Assembly: GCA_964542645.1 (NCBI GenBank)
Contig: CAZIUG010000015.1
Coordinates: forward strand, 434,001-498,000
Reading direction: 5' to 3'
DNA from: Moanibacter sp964542645
GTDB taxonomy: Bacteria; Verrucomicrobiota; Verrucomicrobiia; Opitutales; UBA2987
DNA length: 64,000 bases
Position numbers and translations under genes: made by a program. Below, piece after piece: positions 37,374 through 45,451 of the stretch (within the stretch, counting starts at the first letter, position 1; the number at the start of each line of letters is the position of its first letter). The notes beneath the pieces were generated by a model. It was not told the origin of the DNA. It saw only the letters and a list, made by a program, of their open reading frames with translations, and ran no database searches.

Positions 37374-38213
37374 TTATCTTCTCACTTCCCTGCGAAGCAT
37401 CCTCGGCTTATCTCGCCCTTCGTTTCTATTTCTCACTGGAGGCCTGCTGTAACCAGGTACCTCTCTGTTCCACCTAGGAATTCTAGGGTTCTTTACCTTT
37501 TCGTGTTCGATTTTTTTTCGAATACGGTCCTTAGCTCTAGCAACGGTTTTATCCTGATTTTTCTTACTCTCACCTAAAGAGTTCAACTGTCGCTTTTGAT
37601 CCCGAATTCCGCGTCTTACCTTAGTTTCATTCTTCGTTGGACTGGCGGGTTGTCCGCTATACTTGACGTCTCCCTTACCCCACCGAAACATACGGAGCTT
37701 TCCAGGGGAAGTTAATTCAGGATCTTGTCGACTCCTCGTCTCAGGCTGGATCAAAGACTCTTTCTTAGGGGTGGTTTCACTCTTTCCCCGCCAATCGACT
37801 CTCCTTTTTTTTGATCGATCCTCTTTTGATTTTATCCCCTGCCGTTTTAGCTCCTTTTTGTGCTTCCTCTCCATTTTCTTCTTGGCGGAAGGGTCATGGG
37901 ATGGCAAATCTGAAGTTCCCCACCTAAACACACGAGCTTTCCGGTTGGATTTGGTATCAGATTGTTGAGCCATTTGCCCATTGCCACCAGTGGCATTCCA
38001 TATCCCGTAAGGAGAGGAACCTATTCGCGAAGAAGGTTCTTCGCCTTCTATCCAGCTAACCCAAATCTCTTTATTCAGCACCTGGTCAGCATCAATCCTA
38101 CCCGGGAACATGAGCACACCCAGCATCATGTAATACAATCCTACTACGAATACGTTTCTCATTTTTCTCATTCTAATCCCTGGCTTTCGAGTCATCATCC
38201 TAAAGACAAACAC
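37374..38213 (-). CDS. Unrecognised exported basic protein with repeated RWG motifs
   Basis: I do not recognise a family. The 279-codon ORF begins at a GTG, but an ATG at 38171 or 38162 is likelier, giving a signal peptide (basic start, then VFVVGLYYMMLGVLMF and GRIDA as cleavage region). The mature part is very rich in Lys and Arg. Four spaced copies of a short motif occur: ARVFRWGTSDLPSH, LRMFRWGKGDVKYS, PRIPRWNREVPGYS and PRMLRREVRR, about 10-80 residues apart. Between them lie predicted-disordered KK/RK-rich linkers. It could be an anionic-polymer-binding protein or a multi-copy precursor. Function unknown. Confidence 0.55.
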   Translation of the reverse strand: MFVFRMMTRKPGIRMRKMRNVFVVGLYYMMLGVLMFPGRIDADQVLNKEIWVSWIEGEEPSSRIGSSPYGIWNATGGNGQMAQQSDTKSNRKARVFRWGTSDLPSHDPSAKKKMERKHKKELKRQGIKSKEDRSKKRRVDWRGKSETTPKKESLIQPETRSRQDPELTSPGKLRMFRWGKGDVKYSGQPASPTKNETKVRRGIRDQKRQLNSLGESKKNQDKTVARAKDRIRKKIEHEKVKNPRIPRWNREVPGYSRPPVRNRNEGRDKPRMLRREVRR

Positions 38214-38364
38214 TCTCTACGTCTATTCGAACCCCACACAACATGTCTTATTCCATTCTAACCATTCGCCAAGTTCACTATTACTTTTTTAGTGTAGCCA
38301 TAAAAACGGTTTCGAGACCCTGAATCTATTCCAATCGACTCAATCCCGCAATCTGCACCAAGGA

Positions 38365-40128
38365 TCACGGCAAAATTGCTACGGCCCGACCCGGTCCACC
38401 GTGATTTTTTTCGATTTTTGGATTCAGAAAAACGAAAAACCCGCCCTTCGGTGGCAATTGACCAATTCCAACTAGAAACTCCGTAAGAATCATATCATTG
38501 TTAGCAGCAGCCCAGTGAACGAACGTCGCACCCTCCGGATCGACCGAACCCATATCAGGGGTGTCGATACCAACGTGTCGAACACCTTTCCGAGCCAAAT
38601 AAAGAATTGTTTCGGGAGTGGGCGCGGGCCATCCTTCCGTTAGGCCGTCAAGGGGCGCCTTCACGCACCGATCAAGCCGGCCACGATCAAATTCAGCAAA
38701 GTGGACATCATTGTGACCCGTGTGGAAAAGAACTACATGCCCCGCCTCAATTGGACCGTGTGTGCTTTCGTGAGCCTCAATATCACTGACAGTGATTTTA
38801 GGCGAAGCAGGCCAACTTTTAATTTGGGTGGTACCTAACAAGTGCTGCACATTGACGACGCGTACAGGCCCCATAAAATGGTGAACGGGGATTTTTTCCG
38901 AAGTTAGGTCGGTGGGTTTGAGAGACCCGTAAAGGGATTCAAATTTCTTCCTCCAGGATTTCGTTCGCGCATCGTAGAGGTCGAAATTAAAGCCCGAAGG
39001 TGGACCGTAATGCGCTGGCGGGTCGATGTGGGTTCCTGTACGTGAGTCCATGAAATGGGTATTAACCCAGTAGGGTCCAAAGGGGCCAGTAAAGGTGTTA
39101 ACAGGTTCAACCAAGTGGTAGGGAAATGCGAAATCCCCTAAGCCCCTCCCCGGCCAAGAAACTGGATGCTGCATGGAAAGGATGACCGAAAGATCCACCA
39201 CTCGACGAGCCCGCACAGCTTCCATCAATTCTCCCGCTAACTTTGTGTCAGTTATAGCAACAGCACGGGTTTCGACAGTGGGTGAGTTCCTGTGTTTAAC
39301 CGGCAAGGCGATGTAAAGAGATCCGTTGGGAACCAGATCAAGGTTGATCAATCCTTCAGTATGAGATGCACCGTGCTTAAAATGTCCAAGATGACTCTCC
39401 AGTGCGAGTGGATTTTGAAACATTCCTGCAGGACCAGGTTGCGAGTAAATTCCCTCACCAAGGCCCCCCATACTTGGACTATCGATACCCATGATCCACG
39501 CTCCACGACCACCTACATAGTCAGCTGCATCAAAATCAGGAGCCGGCCAACCTGGAGCTGCTCCTGCCACAGGATCAATAATCAGACGCCTTCCTTCGGG
39601 CATAGATGCGTCATATTTATCATTGTAGCCGCTCCAATAAAGAACAGCGTCACCCTCACGCAGCGACCTATGTTCTAGCTCAGAAGTTTTAACATCATCG
39701 ACCGTGAAGAGAGGGCTCACTCCATTACCTGATCGATCAAGAATATCTCTTCCATCAATCTTGAAAACTTCACCCATCCATCCCCAAACCGGGACTTCGT
39801 CACAAGTCAAATCACCGTAATAGTGTGCATTGGGCAAACCACTATCCTGAGCTGGCATCATGTGAGGAGGACAGTCAGTTTGCGTGCCGGTGTTTTCGTC
39901 CACCATGATCAAATCCGCCGCTAAAGGACCCGGACCATGCCGGATATACGGAACCATAAGAGGCTGGTGGTGAAGCTGACCCCCTGGCCAATACTGAAAG
40001 TGATCCATTCTCACGGTTGGTGAAAGGTCTACCACTGTGTCAGCGGATACAGGCCCGTATTCAGCAAAAGCAATGCATTGGAACTTTATGAAGAAAACAC
40101 AGAAAATAAGTTGCAGGTGAATTTTCAT
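38365..40128 (-). CDS. Exported protein with two cyclase-family (kynurenine-formamidase-like) domains
   Basis: A 587-residue protein with a signal peptide (IHLQLIFCVFFIKFQCIAFA) and two tandem cyclase domains, about residues 25-285 and 300-570. The second has the family metal motif SRTGTHIDPPAHY (about 360-372). In the first the same place reads NTGTQTDCPPHMM, with the first His replaced by Gln. Both domains end in similar segments (GVRHVGIDTPDMG; GAWIMGIDSPSMG), which supports an internal duplication. Single-domain relatives hydrolyse N-formylkynurenine or similar amides and lactones; here the export signal implies a periplasmic or outer substrate. It stands alone. Confidence 0.75.
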   Translation of the reverse strand: MKIHLQLIFCVFFIKFQCIAFAEYGPVSADTVVDLSPTVRMDHFQYWPGGQLHHQPLMVPYIRHGPGPLAADLIMVDENTGTQTDCPPHMMPAQDSGLPNAHYYGDLTCDEVPVWGWMGEVFKIDGRDILDRSGNGVSPLFTVDDVKTSELEHRSLREGDAVLYWSGYNDKYDASMPEGRRLIIDPVAGAAPGWPAPDFDAADYVGGRGAWIMGIDSPSMGGLGEGIYSQPGPAGMFQNPLALESHLGHFKHGASHTEGLINLDLVPNGSLYIALPVKHRNSPTVETRAVAITDTKLAGELMEAVRARRVVDLSVILSMQHPVSWPGRGLGDFAFPYHLVEPVNTFTGPFGPYWVNTHFMDSRTGTHIDPPAHYGPPSGFNFDLYDARTKSWRKKFESLYGSLKPTDLTSEKIPVHHFMGPVRVVNVQHLLGTTQIKSWPASPKITVSDIEAHESTHGPIEAGHVVLFHTGHNDVHFAEFDRGRLDRCVKAPLDGLTEGWPAPTPETILYLARKGVRHVGIDTPDMGSVDPEGATFVHWAAANNDMILTEFLVGIGQLPPKGGFFVFLNPKIEKNHGGPGRAVAILP

Positions 40129-40422
40129 CAGTATTGTTCGCGTTCCTGAAACCTCAGCTACTCACTTCACTAGTTGGAAGAGTTAGAAATTATGATAACA
40201 AGCACTGGAGATCAAACATATGCCGTAAAAGAAAGATCTCCCCCTCTATATGATCAGTGCTGAGAAAATGCGGCTGCGTCCTATCGTCCGATTTCCGTTC
40301 AGGAATAGTAAAACAGACAAGTATTCTGTCATCGCTACTGCTCTCAAACATTTGCTATTAAACCCTCCACTGCAACCGATATTTATTACTTGGCACTGGT
40401 TACGTGATTTTCTCTAATCTGC

Positions 40423-41775
40423 TCATGCCGATCCTACCAAATTCGGTTTAGGATCCATCCTCTTGCCCTCAAATGTAGGGAGACAAAAGGCTAACGCGTC
40501 GAGTAGTTCCAGCGTCATTTCCCTAATTTCATCGAGCGACAGTACTGCTGCAGTCAAAGGATCCATGGCAAGGGCCTGGAAGACAAGCTCGGGATCAAGT
40601 TTGATCGCAGCTTCCACGGCTAGCTCCTGCATGGTGATTTGATTACGGTTAATTGCGGCTAGGTGCATAGGAAGTTTTCCAACCTTCATTGGCTGCAGGC
40701 CATTGCGATCAACGTGGATCGGGACTTCTACACAACACCCCCCCGGCAGATTATCGATCAATCCATTATTTTCCACATTTCCATGGATCACAACCGGATC
40801 ACCTCCTTCGCAAGCATTGATGATCCGAGATCCGTATTCGTAACTCCGTTTAAGATCAACCGGATCTTCCCCACTGGCCATACGTTCCATCTTCTCTCTC
40901 CAATCCGGTCGTGCGTAAACGTCTTTAATAAATCCACTCTTCCCATTCGAGGGGCTTGCCCCACCACAGTATTGTTCGATTAATTCAGGACGTTTGCGCC
41001 ACCATGGAGTATACTCGGAGCAATGGCCGCTGGACTCGGTTACCGGAAATCCCAAGTGCTTAACGTACTCCATCCGCACCGTATCCTCCACCCAAACCTT
41101 AGGTTGCACGGCAATTTCTCGAATCCTTGGTAGAAGATCCTCGGCATCTTTTCTAAACTCGTAAATCCAAGCTTGATGATTGATACCAGCACACTTCCAT
41201 TGGACGTCCTCGATTGTGAGTTCAAGCCTCTTCGCCCATTGCTCGGTAGTGTGCTGGACCGAGTGACATAGCCCCACCAGCTTAATTCCAGGCGCCTGAC
41301 GGTACATACCCCAGCAGAGCATAGACATGGGGTTAGTGTAATTAAGGAGCACCGCATTAGGACACAAATCCATAATATCCTGAGCGATTCCGACCTGGTG
41401 GGGCAAAGTACGTAAACACCTCAAAATACCTCCCGGATTAAGGGTATCGCCGATGCACTGATCGACTCCGTATTTTCCTGGGATATCAATCTCTTTCTCG
41501 ATCGCTTCATAACCACCAACCAGTAAGCTACTTATTACGTAGTCCGCTCCTGGTAGTGCCTTCCTTCGATCATTTGTGGCCGTATAAGAAGCTCTGTCGT
41601 AACCACCTTCCTCAAAAATCCTTTCGATAATTCGGCTCGCGAAGGCCAACCGTTCTTCGTCAATGTCTACCAAAACAAACTCAGAGTCACAGGTTTGATC
41701 AAAAGAAAGTATATCAGCAGTTAACCTACTGGAAAACACTAGGCTTCCGGCCCCTATAATAACGATTTTAGCCAT
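40423..41775 (-). CDS. Glycoside hydrolase family 4 (alpha-glucosidase/galactosidase-like)
   Basis: A 450-residue NAD- and metal-dependent GH4 glycosidase. The NAD-binding loop is GAGSLVFS (8-15), the NYTNPM segment is at 145-150, the metal ligands are Cys170 in GLCHSVQ and His200 in GINHQAW, and CCVEVPIHVDRNG is conserved further on. GH4 enzymes cleave alpha- or beta-glycosides by an oxidation-elimination route and usually act on cytosolic, often phosphorylated, sugars. The CHSVQ form is typical of the AglA/MelA type (alpha-glucosidase, alpha-galactosidase) and of alpha-glucuronidases. GGAG precedes the ATG. It is monocistronic. Confidence 0.87.
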   Translation of the reverse strand: MAKIVIIGAGSLVFSSRLTADILSFDQTCDSEFVLVDIDEERLAFASRIIERIFEEGGYDRASYTATNDRRKALPGADYVISSLLVGGYEAIEKEIDIPGKYGVDQCIGDTLNPGGILRCLRTLPHQVGIAQDIMDLCPNAVLLNYTNPMSMLCWGMYRQAPGIKLVGLCHSVQHTTEQWAKRLELTIEDVQWKCAGINHQAWIYEFRKDAEDLLPRIREIAVQPKVWVEDTVRMEYVKHLGFPVTESSGHCSEYTPWWRKRPELIEQYCGGASPSNGKSGFIKDVYARPDWREKMERMASGEDPVDLKRSYEYGSRIINACEGGDPVVIHGNVENNGLIDNLPGGCCVEVPIHVDRNGLQPMKVGKLPMHLAAINRNQITMQELAVEAAIKLDPELVFQALAMDPLTAAVLSLDEIREMTLELLDALAFCLPTFEGKRMDPKPNLVGSA

Positions 41776-42057
41776 ACTTTAACTCCAATTTCCCGTGCGT
41801 CATTCTTAATACTAAGAACATATTGGTCTTGATTTGCAAACTCTAGGAAAGCCCTGTAACGATCGCAATACTTTAGGTTATGGGCTAGAAGGTAGCTTTA
41901 CTAGAGAATTAGATTTTTTGTCCAATAGTCTCGAATTCCAAAGTTTCGAAAAAACTTCTATCAGTTTATCCTCGGATTTTTAAGATTGATTAGAAAAATT
42001 ACTCAAGTTTAGATTTGTTTGAGAAAGTTCTATCCCGGTAATTAGAAATTACGAGCG

Positions 42058-43701
42058 ATGAGCAACAAATTGAGAGTCATGAATCCAGTGGGGTATCCAC
42101 CCCAAATCATCCAGTTGGGAATGGCCCCAAGATTGGGCAGCATAGAGGGAAAAACCGTCTACCTGGTTGACTGTCGATTTGATGATGGGGACATCCTTAT
42201 GGAACAGATGAACAACTGGTTCACCGACAACATGCCCTCCGTTAAAACCGAAATAAGGAGCAAGTCCGGGGTCTACACAGAACGTGACGAGCAACTGTAC
42301 GAAGAAATACGGACAAAGGGTTCGGCTGCTATTGTAGGAGTCGGCCACTGAAGCACTTGTGCACCGGCGGTCGCCGACCAATGCTTCATAATTGAAACAG
42401 AATACGGGATTCCTACAGCTTCCGTCCATACAGATGTGTTCGAGCACTTGGTGCGTGCTTCATGCATGCAGCGCGGAATGCCTCGACAACGATTCGCATT
42501 TGTACCTCAACCGGTTATGGGGAAGTCACCTGAAGAACTTCGTGCCTATGTGAACGGCAATGACACTGTTACAGGTGAACCTTTTATGCAATCGGTAATC
42601 AGCGCCATCGAGAAGCCTCTGTCTTCAGAGGAAACCGATAAGATCCGTTTCGATCGCTCGACTCCGCGCTTTGTTGAACAGGACACAGAGGATAACCTTC
42701 ATCAGCTTTTCCTCGCAAATAACTGGACTGACAAATTGCCTATAATTCTTCCCACTGAGGAACGGGTTGAGGCAATGCTCAAGGGAACCAGCCGTAGTTC
42801 AGATGAGGTTGTCGGATACATGCGTCCTACCAAGGGACGCGAGGCTTGGGAGTACACTGTAGAAAAAGTAGCGGTCAATGCAGTTATGGCCGGCGCCCGA
42901 CCAGAATACTTTCCCGTGGTATTGGCCCTAGCTGCCACACAGGCAACCGCCAGAGCCAGTACCACAAGTTCCGCAGCGGCAATGGCAGTAGTAAATGGCC
43001 CGATTCGCCGTGAAATTAGTATGAACTGGGGAATTGGCGCGATGGGACCCTACAATCACGCTAATGCCACTATTGGACGCGCCTACAGTCTCTTTTCCCA
43101 GAATCTCCAAGGAGGTTCCCTTCCAGAAGTAACTTACCTTGGCTCCCAAGGTAACAATTACGCCTACAATAGCGTTACTTTTGCTGAGAACGAAGAGCGG
43201 AGTCCATGGGAACCCTTTCACACTCAACATGGATTTAATAAGGACGAAAGTGCGGTCAGCGCCTTCACTGGATGCCGGTCCACTACATTTCAGTTAGGCT
43301 TACGGGAAACACATTGGCGCGAACACGTAGTTAATATGCTTCGCGGTCTGAATCCAAATAACCCTCCCACCCTCGTGCTCGATCCAATAACAGCACGACA
43401 GTTTGTAGACCGCGATGGGCATGACACAAAGGAAAAGGTAATCGACTGGGTCTATGAAAACGCTACTATGCCAGCAGGAATCTTCTGGGACTATCAACTA
43501 GTTGAAAATTATTATTACCCACAAGCTCTGGAAGGTGTCGAGCCCTATGCAACCATGCTCAAAGCTGCGGACACAGAACCCGTTAACATCTACCGGAAGG
43601 AAGACATTCATGTTGTCGTCGTTGGCGGAGAAACAAATGGGTACTGGCGAATAATGGGGTGCGACTACCAGGGAACAGTCTCGGTCGACGAATGGAGGTA
43701 A
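42058..43701 (+). CDS. Predicted selenoprotein with Sec-Ser-Thr-Cys motif (UGSC-like)
   Basis: One 547-residue frame interrupted by a single TGA at 42349-42351. The first 97 codons and the codons from 42352 to the stop at 43701 are in the same frame with no other stop. Reading TGA as selenocysteine (residue 98) gives IVGVGH-U-STCAPAVAD, a Sec-x-x-Cys redox-type motif, and joins two halves that each look like ordinary protein. A SECIS-like hairpin follows at once. The protein resembles the UGSC-type (seleno)protein group seen in marine metagenomes (recollection); the reaction is unknown. No signal peptide is seen. The selenocysteine machinery is not in this window. Alternatives are a pseudogene or sequencing error. 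It is monocistronic between a GH4 gene and pntAA. Confidence 0.75.
42350..42387 (+). promoter_or_regulatory. Bacterial SECIS-like hairpin directing UGA recoding
   Basis: GAAGCA (42350-42355, starting inside the TGA) pairs with TGCTTC (42382-42387). TTG (42357-42359) can pair with CAA (42379-42381). The apical stem CGGC/GCCG (42365-42368 and 42373-42376) holds the loop GGTC. The GU of the loop lies 19-20 nt after the TGA, inside the spacing known for bacterial SelB-binding elements, and resembles the GGUC loop of E. coli fdhF. Confidence 0.7.
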
Positions 43702-43965
43702 CAGTGAATTCGAGTTTGTCAGCAATCTGTTGATCAAAACTTTGAACAACATCCCGTTCTTCTAAAACCTATGTCTTAAATTTGGATTAAGTTGGACTAT
43801 TTAGTCTGGAAAGGTTCTTTACAAATTGTTCTACTATAGCACGCTTTCCTATAGTATTTTCTGGTAACGCCCTGCCCTCTAGGGATTTTAGCGTTCAACG
43901 AAAGATCATTTTCCAAAGGGCTCCCTATAGAGCTCTACCACTAATTTTTGATTAAATATTTAGAT

Positions 43966-45111
43966 ATGGTTATTGGAGTTCCTTTAGAAGCAGCTTATGG
44001 AGAACGTAGAGTTTCTCTAGTGCCTTCATTCGTCCCAATACTGGCTAAATCAGGATTTGAGATATTAATTCAAAAGAGTGCTGGCAACCAAGCCGGTTTT
44101 CTGGATGAAGCTTACAAGAAGGCAGGAGCCCAATTTGCTGACGAAGAGGAAGAACTTTTCGCCTCCTCGGATATCGTTGTAAAAGTGAGTGATAACCCGA
44201 TTAGCCCATCACTTCTGCGCCCTGGCCAGATTATACTGGGACTCCTTAATCCGCTGGGCTCTCCGAAAACAGTTGAGCTTTACGCTAAAAAAGAAGTTAC
44301 CTCGTTTGCACTGGAGCTCCTACCTCGAATCACACGCGCTCAATCTATGGATGCGCTAAGTTCTATGGCTACAATTGCGGGGTACAAAGCCGTAATTTTG
44401 GCTGCCTCGGCTCTTGATAAAATTCACCCAATGATGATCACGGCGGCGGGGACTATAGCGCCGGCGAGAGTTTTCGTGATCGGGGCGGGGGTCGCTGGAT
44501 TGCAAGCGATTGCTACTGCCCGCCGACTTGGAGCTGCGGTCCAGGCCTATGATGTTCGACCGGCCGTTAAGGAACAAGTAGAGAGCCTGGGAGCAAAGTT
44601 TGTGGAGATGAAACTTGAGACAGAAGACTCAGAGACTTCGGGCGGTTACGCTAAGGAGATGGGAGAAGAATTTTACCGTCGGCAAAGAGAAATGATGACC
44701 AGGGTAGTCGCGGAAAGCGATGCCGTCATAACCACCGCAGCTGTACCGGGAAAGAGAGCACCAACACTGATTACAAGAACAATGGTGGAGGGCATGAGGC
44801 CGGGAGCTGTTATTCTCGATATGGCTGCAGAAACTGGGGGGAATTGCGAACTCACCAACCGAGGGGAGACCATTGAACTGAACGGAGTAAAGGTGATCGG
44901 ACCTGTTAATCTACCTGGTTCTATCCCTCACCATGCTAGCCAAATGTATTCCAAGAACATCAGTGAATTTTTGCAAAATCTACTGCAAAATGGTGAGGTT
45001 TCCCTCAATACAGAAGACCCAATCATCAAAGACTCTCTTCTAACCCACAGAGGGGAAATTACTAGCAACCGAATTCGCGAAATTCTGGGATTGGAAGAAA
45101 CTCAAAACTGA
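43966..45111 (+). CDS. pntAA: NAD(P) transhydrogenase subunit alpha, part 1 (NAD-binding)
   Basis: The cytosolic NAD(H)-binding domain I of the proton-translocating transhydrogenase, 381 residues. It opens VIGVPLEAAYGERRVSLVP, typical of alanine dehydrogenase/PNT N-termini. The Rossmann motif is VIGAGVAGLQAIATARRLGA (about residues 171-190), and the mobile-loop segment SGGYAKEMGEEFYRRQREMM follows. The ATG at 43966 is chosen because the family usually starts there; a TTG at 43948 adds six residues. It heads a three-gene operon with pntAB (31 bp) and pntB (overlap), the split-alpha arrangement of Rhodospirillum rather than the fused E. coli PntA. Confidence 0.92.
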   Translation: MVIGVPLEAAYGERRVSLVPSFVPILAKSGFEILIQKSAGNQAGFLDEAYKKAGAQFADEEEELFASSDIVVKVSDNPISPSLLRPGQIILGLLNPLGSPKTVELYAKKEVTSFALELLPRITRAQSMDALSSMATIAGYKAVILAASALDKIHPMMITAAGTIAPARVFVIGAGVAGLQAIATARRLGAAVQAYDVRPAVKEQVESLGAKFVEMKLETEDSETSGGYAKEMGEEFYRRQREMMTRVVAESDAVITTAAVPGKRAPTLITRTMVEGMRPGAVILDMAAETGGNCELTNRGETIELNGVKVIGPVNLPGSIPHHASQMYSKNISEFLQNLLQNGEVSLNTEDPIIKDSLLTHRGEITSNRIREILGLEETQN

Positions 45112-45142
45112 CGAGGATTATTTATATAAAAGTAGGACATTG

Positions 45143-45451
45143 ATGGAAACTTTTGTACCCGCATTAACAATATTTCTTCTAGCTCTTGTTATCGGATTTG
45201 AGGTCATTACAAAAGTGCCTCCTCTGTTACACACACCTCTGATGTCAGGTGCCAACGCTATTTCTGGAATTACTCTTGTAGGAACGCTCATAACGTCCGG
45301 AGCCCGGCTGTCGCCATTGACCGAGGTCATCGGATTCATCGCCGTTGCAATCGCAACGGCCAACGTTGTAGGCGGATTCCTAGTGACTCATCGCATGTTA
45401 GGAATGTTTCGCGGAAAGGACAAAAATGCCAAGGGAAGAAGCCCTAGTTAA
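45143..45451 (+). CDS. pntAB: NAD(P) transhydrogenase subunit alpha, part 2 (membrane)
   Basis: A 102-residue membrane protein with three hydrophobic helices, corresponding to the C-terminal membrane part of PntA. KVPPLLHTPLMSGANAISGIT is the conserved segment. It lines the proton path with PntB. The ATG at 45143 directly follows a TTG in frame. It overlaps the pntB start by 26 bp, consistent with translational coupling. Confidence 0.93.
   Translation: METFVPALTIFLLALVIGFEVITKVPPLLHTPLMSGANAISGITLVGTLITSGARLSPLTEVIGFIAVAIATANVVGGFLVTHRMLGMFRGKDKNAKGRSPS

Noticed and set aside
42058..42351. A separate 97-residue protein followed by a second gene starting at the ATG at 42436
   Set aside because: Both parts are in one frame, the stretch 42352-42435 codes without stops for protein that fits both sides, and a SECIS-like hairpin sits at the junction.
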